A stretch of DNA of 64,000 nucleotides, taken from NCBI GenBank assembly GCA_022749755.1, contig CM040450.1, forward strand, positions 5,756,913 through 5,820,912, given 5' to 3'. The stretch is from Azadirachta indica. Lineage: Eukaryota > Streptophyta > Magnoliopsida > Sapindales > Meliaceae. Each line of letters begins with the position of its first letter. The stretch's first letter is position 1. Positions 12,801 to 32,559 of the stretch are shown here, in pieces. Made by a program: the position numbers and the translations under genes. The notes beneath the pieces were generated by a model that was not told the DNA's origin, did not search any database, and worked only from the letters and a program-made list of their open reading frames with translations.

Positions 12801-15800
12801 TGGATCAACTGCTCTTTTCTCTTTTCCATTGCTTTGTAATATATTCTCTATCCTCTTACAGGTTGTTAATTCTGGTGCCAATATATTTGTTTGCTATGGC
12901 TGCCTATCTGTTATCAACAAGTTAGTTTATTTGAGCAAACCTGACATGCTTGTTGAATTGCTTAAAAGTGCCAACATCCCAAGGTGAATCTGTCTTTCTC
13001 ATCATTAGAATATCAAATATTGAGTATGTTTTAACTACAGCTAATGACATTTTTGTGGTTGTGGCAGTTTTTTGGCTGGAGTGTTTACTCGAAAGGATCA
13101 TCACGTGCTCATATTAGCACTACAGATTGCTGAGATGATCCTGCAAAAGCTTTCTGATACTTTCTTGAACTCTTTTGTAAAGGAGGGTGTGTTCTTTGCC
13201 ATTGATGCTTTGTTAACACCAGAAAAATGTTCACAGTTATTTCCAGTATTTAGTGGCATCCACCTTTGTTCTAGCTCAAGTCATAAGGCTTCTGGAAAGG
13301 AGGTTTTGAAATGCTTATGTTATGCTTTTGATGCTGTTCAGTCTTCTTTAGCTTCAGAATCACGTAGTTGCAAACATGATAAAGATTCTGTTCACAATCT
13401 TGCAAAGAACATTAGAACCAAATACTTCTCTCCAGAATTATTTGACTCTGAAAAAGGACTGACTGATATTCTTCAAAATCTCAAAAGTTTTTCTGCTGCT
13501 TTGAGTGATTTGATGAACATGCAAACTAGTGATGATGCTCCTGCTGAGACTGAAGAGAAATTTTATTGTATATTGCATCAGATTATGCAAAAGCTTAATG
13601 GAAGTGAACCTGTCTCCACCTTTGAGTTCATTGAAAGTGGCATTGTTAAAGCATTGGTTATTTACCTATCTGATGGACTGTATCTGAGAGACAATGTGGA
13701 ACTTCATGGTGCCCCTAAGAATTTACATATTGTGGAAAAAAAAACGATTTGAGGTGCTTGCCAGACTATTTCTATCTTCAGATATTGTTTCTGAAGAGTC
13801 GCCTCTTTCAGTATTGATACAGAAACTACAAAGTGCGCTGTCGTCTCTGGAAAATTTTCCCGTTATTTTGAGCAATTCATTTAGACAGAGAAATTCATTT
13901 GCCACTGTCCCACATGGACGCTGCATAATGCACCCATGTCTCAGAGTTCGTTTTGTGAGGGGAGATGGCGAAACATGCTTATCTGATTTCTCAGAAGATC
14001 TTCTGACTGTTGATCCTTTCTCTTCTTTGGATGCTATTGAAGGATATCTGTGGCCTAAAGTTACAATAAAAGGATCCAAAGATGTAGGATCAGAAGGCCT
14101 AGCTATGGATCAAACAAACATACTGCCTTTTCATTTACCATCAGATGCAAAATCTATACAAGGTGAAAGTTCAGAGGCTATGGAGCAGGACAGCATGTCG
14201 TCTGATATTCCTGAGATGCAGGTTATTCTTTTATGGTTGATGAACGAAAAGATTTGATTTCTGTTCATTGTATATGGTTTATCGTAGAGTTTGAGATTTC
14301 TTTGGGTATCTTATATGTTCTCATTTATGCTTCTGTGCAGGAAGATGAGGCAAATGTGTCAGTGTTTGTGTCTCAACAAGCAGCAATTTTAACACAACCA
14401 AATAATGGGAACATCTCACCTTTGCATGAAAATCATGTTGTAAGTATTTATTTCCTGGAGTACAATTCTAACATATACAAAATTTTGACTCAGTTTGGTT
14501 CAATTACTAGTAGCCTTCTTTGTTTCCCTGTTATTGTTGCTTGCTCTCATAAGTAATTTGTTATCCGGCTTTGGACAGGAATGCTAAGATGCCAATGATA
14601 TATATTTGTGCAAGCTGCTTAACAATGTTATTGTTTTCTTCTCCTCTGCAAATTGAGCGCCATATTAAATATACTTATGTTTTAAATTGAAATGCCTTAC
14701 CTCCTCTTACATTACTAGTACTTGTTTTATGTTTCAGGATTGTGTCAATGAACATACTTCGTCTAAACTTATATTCTACATAGAGGGGCAAAAGTTGGAC
14801 CGGTCATTAACACTGTATCAGGCAATTCTTCAACAACAAATAAAAGCAGATAATGAAATTATTACTGGAGCAAAATTGTGGAGTCAAGTATACACCATAA
14901 CCTATAGAAGAGCTGTGGAGTCTAAATGCAGTGATCCTCAAAAATGTTGCCATTTACGTCAAATGTCCTCTTTATCAGATCAAGTTGAGGCAAATTTGAA
15001 TTGTGCTTCATTTTTCTCCAGCATGTTTGCTTGTCAACTAGCCTCTGACTTGGATAAGTCAAGTCCTATTTATGGTATATTGTTTCTGCTTAAGAGTTTG
15101 GAAAGGGTGAACAGGTTAACATGTCATTTGATGTCTCGTGAAAGGATAGCTGCATATGCTGAAGGTAGACTTGATAACTTGGATGACTTGAGGGTAGTAG
15201 TCCGTTCGCTGCAACAAAATCAGTTTGTAAATAGTAAGTTGACGGAAAAACTAGAACAACAGCTGCGGGATGGTGCAGCTGTTTCAACTGGTGGCATGCC
15301 TTCATGGTGTAATCAGTTAATAGCTTCATGTCCTTTCTTATTTAGTTTTGAGGCAAGATGTAAGTATTTTCAATTAGCAGCATTTGGTCCAAGACAAGTT
15401 CAGCCTCATCCACTATACCGTAGTAATTCAGGTGCACCAAGTGATAGGCGATCAGCTGCTGGTGGCTTGCCTCGGAAAAAGTTTTTAGTTCACCGGAACC
15501 GGATTCTGGAGTCTGCTTCACAGATGATGGATCAACATGTTCATCAGAGAACACTTCTTGAAGTGGAATATGAAGAAGAAGTGGGTACTGGTCTTGGTCC
15601 TACTTTGGAATTCTATACTCTGGTCAGTCATGAGTTTCAGAAGTCCGGCTTGGGCATGTGGAGAGATGACCATGGTGCATTAACCACCAGGAAAAGCTTG
15701 CAGATTGAGGATTCTGAAATTGTGATATCTCCTTTTGGTCTTTTTCCTCGTCCATGGTCATCTGCCATAGAGACATCATACGGGTTACAGTTCTCTGATG

Positions 15801-17933
15801 TAATTAAAAAGTTTGTACTTTTGGGTCAAGTCGTAGCAAAGGCTCTTCAAGATGGAAGGGTCTTGGATCTGCCTTTCTCCAAAGCCTTCTATAAGCTTAT
15901 TCTTGGAAAGGTACTTTTCATGTCTGAGATTTGATGTATTACTCATGTGAACCTGACATGAAATATTGATTTTGATACTAGTGTAATTACTGCTGAGACA
16001 AACCCCTTTCTTACAGGAACTTAGTTTGTATGACATCCAATCCTTTGATGCTGAGCTTGGGAGGACATTGCTGGAGTTTCAGGCTCTCGTTAATAGAAAA
16101 AAATATTTGGAATCAGTTAGTGGAGAAAACTCGACGGTGGACCTTGAATCATGCTTCCGGAATAAGAGAGTTGAGGATCTTTATCTCGACTTTACGCTTC
16201 CTGGGTATCCTGATTATGTTCTTACTTCTGAGGCTGATCATAAAATGGTATGGGATCCTGTACTGTAACTATATTTGTTTATGCTCAGACATATTAATTA
16301 TTGGATTGCAAACTCAACTGACTTTATTGACATCAGGTAAATTTGAATAACTTGGAAGATTATGTGGCACTTGTTGTGGATGCTACAATGCATACGGGGA
16401 TTTTAAGACAAGTGGAAGCTTTTAGATCTGGATTTTGCCAAGTACGAGCCTTGCACACTACTACTACTTTTTATTCTTCATTTTTAAATGAAATATAAAT
16501 GACTTTGATCCTCTATAAAAACAAAGAAAAAGATATTCTTTTAAAGTTCCTACTTTTTTCTCCGATGTGCTATTACCTGAGAAAGAATGGCAACTATGTT
16601 TGGCAGTTTCCCAAGAAAAGTTAGCATTTCACAAGTGAAAAGTGATGTAGGTGCATAAAATACATGTATTATACCCATAACGTAAGTTGCTTAAGATCTT
16701 GCAACAGAATCATTAGCTAGCTTGTGAGAGTGATGTAGACCAAAAAAATACTTTATATTATGACAATGGTCCTGTTCTTAAAGTGGTGTGATTTGGATAA
16801 TCTATTTTTACCTTACCCTAGCACATCTTCAGAGGCTCAAGTGAGGGAACTTAACTGAGGATTCTAATCTTTCTGTAAAAGCATAAGATAGATTCTTCCT
16901 TGTATATCTTCCTTAATTTATTTTCTAGAACAGATTTGGATTTTATATGTAAATGTTGCTTTCAAAATTTTGTTTCCCATTGAGATTGTCATAAGTTTTC
17001 TTTGATTAAGATTGTACATCCCTCTCTTATCATTATGCAACATAAGTAGAGGTTTTTCTTCTTTAACAAGTTTCCAATTTGTGTTTTCTCTTGTGATTGG
17101 TTATGTTTTTTTAACTTGTTATCTTGGTTGTTCAGGTTTTCTCTATTGAACATCTTCAGATTTTCACTGAAGAGGAACTTGAGCGTTTACTCTGTGGGGA
17201 ACATGACTTTTTGGCTGTATGTTATCTATTATTTAATTGATCCATCCATGTGGAAAGATAAATATTTCTTTTACTAAGCTTTAACATTTTTGTCTGGCAG
17301 TTTAACGAGCTTCTGGATCATATCAAGTTTGATCATGGGTACACAGCAAGCAGTCCTCCAATTGTCAACGTTAGTTATGCTCTATATTTTATATTTTCAT
17401 GTTTTTTTCTTTTTAATAACTTTGCATCTCAATAGATCTCAAAAAGCTCACTCACTCTTCTGAATGTCAGTTACTAGAAATCATACGAGAGTTTGACCAC
17501 AAACAACGACGGGCATTCCTGCAGTTTGTGACAGGAGCACCTAGGCTTCCACCAGGAGGTTTGGCATCTTTGAATCCAAAACTGACAATTGTCCGAAAGG
17601 TCTGGACTGTGGCAATACATTCTACTTTGATATATTATGTAACACTTACTTTCAGCTACGTTAACCATGTTTATGTTTGGGGATTTCTGCAGCATTCTAG
17701 CAACTGTGCAGATGCAGATCTACCTAGTGTGATGACATGTGCCAATTATCTTAAGTTGCCACCTTATTCATCAAAAGTGACATCGCTTCTCTTTCTACAT
17801 GGATTTGATTTATATTAAAGATATCTTCTGTAGGTAAAATTTTACAATTGTCTGATAATTTTTGCAGGAGAAGATGAAAGAGAAACTCTTGTATGCCATA
17901 ACAGAAGGACAAGGCTCATTCCACCTCTCATAG
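9813..17933 (+). CDS. UPL4: HECT-type E3 ubiquitin ligase UPL4, frame broken by one base
   Basis: Transfers ubiquitin from an E2 to substrates through a catalytic cysteine thioester. Exons: 9813-10463, 10545-10655, 10884-11000, 11102-11260, 11356-11517, 12630-12782, 12862-12983, 13068-14221, 14341-14439, 14738-15910, 16017-16247, 16337-16441, 17136-17216, 17301-17369, 17471-17599, 17693-17776, 17868-17933. Residues ~110-600 form ARM-like helical repeats (for example [20 protein letters not shown]). The HECT domain runs from about residue 1156 ([13 protein letters not shown]) to the end. The catalytic Cys is in [10 protein letters not shown] (codon 17738-17740). The start [10 protein letters not shown] matches UPL4, not UPL3. 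Exon 8 has nine A's at 13736-13744 where eight keep frame; as read, translation stops at 13750-13752 after 719 residues and loses the HECT domain. With one A removed the product is about 1554 residues, close to the family length. Confidence 0.92.
10611..10790 (+). repeat. 90-bp tandem duplication spanning the UPL4 exon 2 donor
   Basis: Unit 1 (10611-10700) holds the last 45 nt of exon 2 plus 45 nt of intron. Unit 2 (10701-10790) repeats it with the same spacing and no indels, about 80% identical by eye. Both units contain TGTACAG followed by GT, so a second donor-like site lies at 10746. Use of that second donor would put a TAG in frame (AATAAATAG in unit 1). Confidence 0.85.
11518..12629 (+). 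other. UPL4 intron 5 (1.1 kb)
   Basis: The longest UPL4 intron, AT-rich with an A-run near 11604. No coding potential or complete mobile element was recognised. Confidence 0.6.
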
Positions 17934-18163
17934 CATTCACATTTGACAGGTACATAAATGTGAATTTTGTAATTAATAGAATAGGTGCTGATGGTGTAGA
18001 TAATAGGTGGTGATGGTGTCATCGATGGTTTTTCCGGTGGAGCTGATTGTTGTGCAGCAAAAGGAAGCTCCTTTAATCGCTAACTCATTTTGTGTATATA
18101 TATATATATATATATATTAGTGGAAAATCGGGAAGTTGATATTTATTCCAAGTTGGGGTGGGA

Positions 18164-18209
<46 letters not shown>

Positions 18210-21022
18210 GCATGCTGTACAGGAAGAAATGGTGGATTTCAGATAGTAGATGGGTTTGCACTTCTTCTTATCTTTCATGTACAAATCTTTTGTACAGAGA
18301 TCTTTGTCTTCGATATTAGCTCTCTTTTTCAGCTGCACTGCAGTTTACATCTTTCTGTTTATGGTTATTATAATAGTTAAATCAGAAAACTAGTTATGTG
18401 CATTTTTCTTCTTCTTCTTCATTTTTTCGGTCTTTTGTTGGGCTTAAATAATTCCAAGTCTGTAGGTAAAATGTTAAAAATATGATTATTTTTTCTTCTT
18501 TTTGTTTAGAAAAATGGCAAAATGACTGATGAAGGCTTAGTACACCAGCCACTTGCAACCAAGCGAGTACAATTAATTATTTTCTCTGATTTTTTAGTTC
18601 CTTTAATTCTAGAACATTAAAACATATTAAACACACTCTTAATTGTCTCGTTCAAACCTTTAATATTTTAATATTACAAAAGAGAAAAAAATGTTGGGTT
18701 TAGTTTAAATAAGTATTTTGTTAGAATTTTGTAAGATTAAATGGTTATGAGTTAATAAAAATTTTATGAGCTAATTCGTCAAAACCCGCATGTTGGGAAA
18801 TTGTCCTCCCAATAATCATGGTGAGATAATTGTATTTTATCGGCATTTTTGGACTTTTCCTTAACTATTTTGTCATTTTTTAGAAAGAATAAATGAAGTA
18901 GATCTCTTTTTACTTTCTTATGATTTTAGAATAAATGAGTACATAGTGTCATATTTTGTGGACTTAGATAGGGTTCAGTTTAGCCGCGTTAAAGAATGAA
19001 TATTAATGTAATTTGTGTTTATATATTTTAGTATTTTTTAACAATTTTTAAAAAAAAATATTTAAATATTTGGTTAATAATCTCTAAAAATATTTCTTTT
19101 TGTATTTGAAGGTGTAATTAAAAAAGTATTTTTGCATTGACAAATTATTAAAATAATTACAACTTCAATAATTTACAAAATAAAAAATATTTTTTGTTAT
19201 AAAAATAATGACAATTTTAATAATATTAATTATCTACTAAACATTAAAATATAAATAAAATTATAAATATCATGAAAACAAATAATATTTCAATTTCAAT
19301 TATTTATTTATTTAGAAAGAAAAATATAATAAATAATATATATTCAAATATCTAATATAATCATATATATATATATATATAGTCATGTAAATTAAAATCT
19401 ATTTAACTCAAAGAAAATTAAATTCTACTAGTGTTAACTTTTTAAAAGTGCTTATTTGGAAAAGCACTAAATTTTTTTAACCAATTAATCATTTCTAAGT
19501 GTTAAAATTTTTTTAATTAATATATTTATCAAAATTTGTCAAACACATGATTTAGCAATATATAAGTGTTAATTAGTACTGCTGAATTCACCCGTAGTTT
19601 TTCATGAAATTTGCTCAAAAATTTAAAGAGTAAGAAAATAATTTGGTTGAGAACAAAAATAGAAATAAACTATTAAATGGAGTCTACTATTTTTATCAAT
19701 TTAACTAGAGCAGAGTTTCAAATTTTAAGTTTTTACTTTTTTTAATAAATTTTAGTTGAAAATTTGATAATAAGTGAGGTCATCTTAAATGTTACATATT
19801 CTTTTTATCAATAAAGGTTTACTTTGTCATAAAATATTTTTGTGAATTCGTGAATTTATTTTTTCTTGGTTCTTATGTTCTTTTATTATTTGTACATGTA
19901 TGTATAAAGAACTTCCACCTTCACTTTCACTTTTATTTCATATTAGTACAAACTAGTAAAAAAATAAGTACAAAGTACAGAAAAAAGACAGCAAACTTAT
20001 AGCATGGAAGTACAAAGAAAAGTTGTACTTTATATCTTCTTGAATTTTGTTACATTTATATTTTCCATAATGATAAGACGCAAGTACGAATGAGCATTGA
20101 TGTAAATGGTCGAAATTCTAATCAAGAATAGAATTTCTCGCAACGGCAAAGGAATTTTTTGCCCTAATTTTTTTTATGGTGCATTGCATATATTGTGTGT
20201 CTCACATTAGATTGAAAATTTTATAACTTTTGAGTTGATTTGCAATTAGCATGACACGTGATTGTAGAATAATAGATTCAAGTTTTCGTTCATATGTGAG
20301 CAAGCCTTTAAAATTGAAAAATTTTAAGAATTTAAAGTAATAAATTTTTGTATGTACGGGAGTCTTTTTGAAAAAAATAGATCTTCGAACTAAATCTTAA
20401 TTGAACTTAATTTAAATAATTCTCGTAAACACCTAATCCAATATAATGTAACCGCCAAATTAAACCGATGGTATATGTTAGATTATAAAATATTTCTTTT
20501 TTCTTTTCATATTTGGAAAGGGATCATAACATACTTGAATTCCAAATTTTTGAAAAATATTATCTTTATTTTTTATTTTAATTTTTTAAAAAATTATTTT
20601 TATCTATTATTATATATTATATATATAACATAAAAAAAAAAACTACTAAAAACTTAAATAAATATTATTATAATATACAATCTAAAAATTTTGAAGTACA
20701 TAGAAAAATTTATTAATAACTCAAATATCTACCCATAATATTATGTGAATAATTGAAATATCTATGTATAATATATGAATATCTAGACAACATATACGGT
20801 AGGATATTCATCCATATTTTAGTTAAAAGCCTCATAATTATAGAGAGATTTCATCGACAGGACTCGAAGACTTTGAATCTTTAGACCATTTAAGAGTTAT
20901 GATCATGGAGAAGGGAAAAATTAATTTTTAAACACAGATGTGTACTGCATAATTTGTAATCAGGAGTATTTTCAGATTCCTCTCCTGAAATTTGTAGAAA
21001 TCACAGCTATATAAAAAGTTTA
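17934..21022. other. UPL4 3' region and AT-rich spacer
   Basis: Positions 17934 to about 18400 are probable UPL4 3' untranslated sequence, including microsatellites. From about 18500 to 21020 the sequence is extremely AT-rich with poly-A/T stretches and an (AT)n run at about 19365-19381. No gene or well-defined element was recognised; it may contain decayed transposons. Confidence 0.55.
18095..18209. repeat. Compound microsatellite (TA)n ... (TACA)n(TA)n
   Basis: A TA run at 18095-18117, then TACA units at 18165-18190 running directly into another TA run to 18209. It lies 160-280 bp after the UPL4 stop, probably in its 3' untranslated region. Confidence 0.9.
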
Positions 21023-22042
21023 GAGAAATTCATGGGTACCTCCCTTGCTATCATCAGTTGCCCGTGAACTTTTGGATATTTTAATAAAAACACTATTTTG
21101 ACAGAAGCCATTTGCAAATTCAACTAACCAGGATCCACCGGAAAAATCAAAATACTCCACTGACCAAATCGTTGGCCGCCAGCCGACCATTGGCTTACCT
21201 TCTTCCCTCCTCCTACCAAAGTTAAACCACCTCAAACTCTTACGGTTATATGACTAAAAACTATCATAAACCCATGAAATAGAAGCAATTTCAACAAAAA
21301 TTTGTGATTTGCCATCAAATGAATATTCAAACCAATAAAAAATCCTAACAAAAAATCAGCAAGCAAATTCTATCGAAAAATTTTTTTAGTTGTAAGTCCT
21401 TAAACAAGACAACAACCCAACATATCTCATCTTTGCAACTCCTAAAATCAGCTATCATATTCACGGAAACCATTTTTTTTCTAATCACCACTATTTTCCT
21501 AAAAAATTCACCATTTTTTCCTCTTATTTAACTCTAAATAACAAAAAAAAAAATAATTGCGGCATTTGTTAATGATGCTACACCGGTCAACCACGACTGG
21601 TGGTTGAGGTGGTGGCGATGGGGCTGCGATTACGGCGTTAACGTCGGGTTGCGACTATGGTGTCAACATGGGGCAACGACGACGACGACGTGAGAGGTGG
21701 GGCAGCGATGATGACGTGAGCGACTGCCTGCGACAAACCGCGTGACTGTAGGGCTGTGACTAACCACGTGCATAAACTTGCGGTTGCGACGGACAGCATG
21801 AACAGAGGGGTTACAACGACGGCGTACAATAGAGCAGCTAATGGTGCTGGCTGGGTAAAATTGGCGGCCACTTGATTTTGTGAAATTAGGTTTACTTAAT
21901 TTTGTAAAATCACGGTTAGAAGGTTAGGAGATCAAGGGTACAATATAAAGGGTATTAATGGACTTTTAATTATTTTTGATTGGTCAACTAATTGTCAACA
22001 GAACGGAATCACTGTAGCAGGTGAGGTATCCATAAATTTCTC
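21023..22042. mobile_element. Non-autonomous ~1.0-kb DNA transposon with imperfect TIRs
   Basis: The left end starts GAGAAATTCATGGGTACCTC at 21023. The right end, read in reverse complement from 22042, starts GAGAAATTTATGGATACCTC; the two match at 18 of 20 positions. No transposase is visible. The interior switches from AT-rich to a GC-rich block at about 21590-21870 with GACGACGACG-like runs, unlike the surrounding spacer. No clean target duplication was identified, so the exact ends and superfamily are uncertain. It ends 300 bp before the HCF152 start codon. Confidence 0.6.
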
Positions 22043-22207
22043 CATTTCTATCTAAATATGATTTCTACAAAATTCAGGGCATGTATGTGAAAATACCCCT
22101 TTGTAACCGAAGCAGTTTCCTAAAACAGACGAGGACAGAACCTCGACGTAGTGCATTCCCCTTCCACCCACAGAATCTCAAAACTAATCTTAAATCTTCT
22201 TTCCAAC

Positions 22208-22247
<40 letters not shown>

Positions 22248-22342
22248 TACACAAAAATAAATAAATTATAAAAATTAAATAAACAAACAAATAAACACCC
22301 CACTCCCATAATTTTTCTTCGGCCTTGCCAAATGGGTCAGCC
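22043..22342 (+). promoter_or_regulatory. HCF152 leader region with (TC)n tract
   Basis: The 300 bp between the TIR element and the HCF152 ATG carries a TC dinucleotide repeat of about 31 nt at 22212-22242, 100 nt before the start. The core promoter may therefore be partly supplied by the transposon or compressed against it (inference). Confidence 0.5.
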
Positions 22343-24556
22343 ATGAACGTAATTCTTCCATCTCCCTCCCCCTCTTCATCTTCAACCACCAACACTTCAC
22401 TTTCTCTTCACTTTCTCTGTTCAATACCTTATCCCTCCCCCACCTCCATACCCACGCGCCCATTTCGCGTGCAAGCCACAGCCAGCCAAACCAACACTTC
22501 TGGCCACCTCTATCTCCCCACCACTACCAGTAACTTAAACAATGACCAAGTACTACTAGCTCTTCTTCGGCAAAGAAAAACCGAAGAAGCTTGGATTAAG
22601 TACACTCAATCCTCTCACCTTCCCAACCCCACTTGCCTTAGCCGCTTAGTCTCTCAACTCTCTTACCAAAACACAAGATTAAGCCTCACACGCGCTCAGT
22701 CTATTGTCACGCGCCTCCGCCATGAACGCCAGCTCCACCGTCTTGACGCCAACTCCCTTGGCCTCCTTGCCGCGGCTGCTGCCAAATCCGGCCATACGCT
22801 TTATGCCACTTCCGTTGTTAAGTCCATGCTTCGTTCTGGGTACCTACCTCATGTCAAGGCCTGGAGCGCCGTCGTCAGCCGGCTTGCCGCCTCTGCTGAC
22901 GACGGCCCCATGGACTCTATCAAGCTCTTCGACTCGGTTGTCAGGCGAGTCCGAAAATTCTCGGACCCGGCTATTGTTGCTGACTCCAAACCGGACACAG
23001 CGGCTTTCAATGCTGTGTTGAATGCCTGCGCGAATTTAGGTAATACTATGAAGTTCTTGCAATTGTTTAATGAAATGAATGATTTTGGTGCTAAGCCTGA
23101 TGTTTTGACTTATAATGTTATGATTAAGTTGTGTGCTAGAGCTGATAGGAGAAATTTGCTTGTGTTTGTATTGGAGAGAATTCTTGAAATGGGAATTCCT
23201 TTGTGCATGACTACATTACATTCTCTTGTTGCTGCTTATGTTGGGTTTGGTGATTTGGAGACGGCTGAGAACATGGTTCAAGCAATGAGAGAAGGGAGAA
23301 GGGACTTGTGCAAGGTTCTTCGGGAATTGAATTGGGAGGATTTGAGCGATAGTGAGGGAGATGATGATGATGATGTGTTTGAGAAGTTGCTTCCAAATTC
23401 TATTAATCCCAGTAGTGAGCCACCATTGTTGCCTAAAGCCTATACGCCTAACTCCAGAATTTACACAACTCTGATGAAGGGTTATATGAATTTTGGACGT
23501 GTGAGTGATACAGTTAGAATGATGGAGGCAATGAGACGACAGGATAATAGTGCCAGTCATCCTGATCATGTTACATACACTACTGTTGTTTCTGCTCTTG
23601 TGAAGGCAGGATCAATGGATCGGGCTCGTCAAGTGCTAGCCGAAATGACAAGAATTGGTGTGCCTGCAAATCGTATTACCTATAATATTCTGCTCAAGGG
23701 TTATTGCCAGCAGTTGCAGATTGACAAAGCCAAAGAGCTGCTTCGGGAGATGGCTGATGATGCCGAGATTGAGCCTGATGTGGTTTCCTATAACACTTTG
23801 ATTGATGGATGTATATTAATAGATGATAGTGCAGGGGCTCTTGCATTCTTCAACGAGATGCGAGCGAAAGGGATTGCTCCAACCAAGATCAGTTATACCA
23901 CACTGATGAAAGCTTTTGCATTGTCAGGTCAACCAAAGTTGGCTAACAAGGTGTTTGATGAGATGGTTAGAGAACCACGAGTGAAAGTTGATGTAGTTGC
24001 TTGGAATATGTTGGTTGAAGGATATTGTAGAATGGGACTCATTGAAGAAGCAAAGAAAATTGTACAGAGAATGAAAGAGAATGGTTTTTACCCAAATGTG
24101 GCTACATATGGCAGCCTTGCAAATGGAATTTCATTGGCAAGAAAACCCGGAGAAGCACTTTTGCTCTGGAAAGAAATAAAGGAAAGGTGTGTGGTGAAGA
24201 AGGCAAACATAAATTCAAATTTGGATTCATCCCCACCCCTGAAACCAGATGAAGGGTTGTTAGATACTCTGGCTGATATATGTGTAAGGGCTGCCTTCTT
24301 CAAAAAAGCTTTAGAAATTATTGCATGCATGGAAGAAAATGGGATACCGCCAAATAAAACAAAGTATAAAACAATCTATGTGGAAATGCATTCAAGGATG
24401 TTTACTAGTAAGCATGCCTCACAGGCCAGGCAGGACAGAAGAATAGAAAGGAAGAGAGCAGCTGAGGCTTTCAAGTTTTGGTTGGGTTTGCCTAATTCTT
24501 ACTATGGAAGTGAATGGCGACTAGAAGCTATAGATGGAGATGATATTTTTGGATGA
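22343..24556 (+). CDS. HCF152: Chloroplast PPR protein HCF152
   Basis: P-class pentatricopeptide repeat RNA-binding protein. In Arabidopsis HCF152 is needed for processing and stability of psbH-petB intercistronic RNA and hence the cytochrome b6f complex. It is a single uninterrupted exon, 737 residues from the ATG at 22343 (MNVILPSPSPSSSS). An in-frame ATG six codons upstream (22325) is possible, but the MN start matches the family. The first ~60 residues are Ser/Pro/Thr-rich, as in a chloroplast transit peptide. PPR units run from about residue 150 to 620, for example TAFNAVLNACANLGNTMKF and VVSYNTLIDGCILIDDSAGA. An acidic insertion (SEGDDDDDVFEKLLP) near residues 335-350 interrupts the repeats, as in the orthologue. 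The C-terminus RRIERKRAAEAFKFWLGLPN is diagnostic of this family. Confidence 0.93.
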   Translation: MNVILPSPSPSSSSTTNTSLSLHFLCSIPYPSPTSIPTRPFRVQATASQTNTSGHLYLPTTTSNLNNDQVLLALLRQRKTEEAWIKYTQSSHLPNPTCLSRLVSQLSYQNTRLSLTRAQSIVTRLRHERQLHRLDANSLGLLAAAAAKSGHTLYATSVVKSMLRSGYLPHVKAWSAVVSRLAASADDGPMDSIKLFDSVVRRVRKFSDPAIVADSKPDTAAFNAVLNACANLGNTMKFLQLFNEMNDFGAKPDVLTYNVMIKLCARADRRNLLVFVLERILEMGIPLCMTTLHSLVAAYVGFGDLETAENMVQAMREGRRDLCKVLRELNWEDLSDSEGDDDDDVFEKLLPNSINPSSEPPLLPKAYTPNSRIYTTLMKGYMNFGRVSDTVRMMEAMRRQDNSASHPDHVTYTTVVSALVKAGSMDRARQVLAEMTRIGVPANRITYNILLKGYCQQLQIDKAKELLREMADDAEIEPDVVSYNTLIDGCILIDDSAGALAFFNEMRAKGIAPTKISYTTLMKAFALSGQPKLANKVFDEMVREPRVKVDVVAWNMLVEGYCRMGLIEEAKKIVQRMKENGFYPNVATYGSLANGISLARKPGEALLLWKEIKERCVVKKANINSNLDSSPPLKPDEGLLDTLADICVRAAFFKKALEIIACMEENGIPPNKTKYKTIYVEMHSRMFTSKHASQARQDRRIERKRAAEAFKFWLGLPNSYYGSEWRLEAIDGDDIFG

Positions 24557-25074
24557 TTCTATGTAACTTACTACAATACTGTATATTACATGACTTGTAA
24601 TGTCACTCCTTTGGGGAAAATTAAGTTTTAATGCATCTACAGAATTTCAATCAAAATGTTGTACACTTTGGACTATTGTTGTCATATAAATGTGAAATGG
24701 TCACTTTGTAATGCAATTCAAATAACGAGTCTGTCTGCCTTGTACTGACTTAAGGAGAAACTAATCAAGACTTCCAAACAAACACTAAAGCATCGAGAAA
24801 AAAATATTTTCTTGAATGGATATCATATGCAAAAGTTAGCTTCATCCAGTCTCTTTATATATTCATGGCAATGCATAGCACATAATTTACATTTATTTAC
24901 AGTTGGAAGACTAATATACATGAGGTCACAAAAAGTCAAAAACAGTCAGCAATTCATTTTTTGGAAGTGGGTGAAAGTTCAGCGGTCAAGCATTTGAAGC
25001 ATTGTAATGAAACTTCGAAAGACAGAAATGGAAAGACAAACAAAAATTGACCTGCCTTGTAATGCTGCTTAAGT
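24557..25074. other. Convergent 3' ends of HCF152 and MCM8
   Basis: Only 518 bp separate the two stop codons, so the 3' untranslated regions must share this interval. HCF152 polyadenylation probably falls before about 24720. I see no other gene here. Confidence 0.6.

Positions 25075-32559
<7,485 letters not shown>

Noticed and set aside
18165..18190. TACA repeats resembling a short repeat array
   Set aside because: Simple microsatellite in a plant spacer; no spacers, so not a CRISPR array.
23211..23569. Antisense open frames inside HCF152
   Set aside because: They are shadows of the PPR reading frame; His-rich runs come from the GAT repeat coding the acidic stretch.
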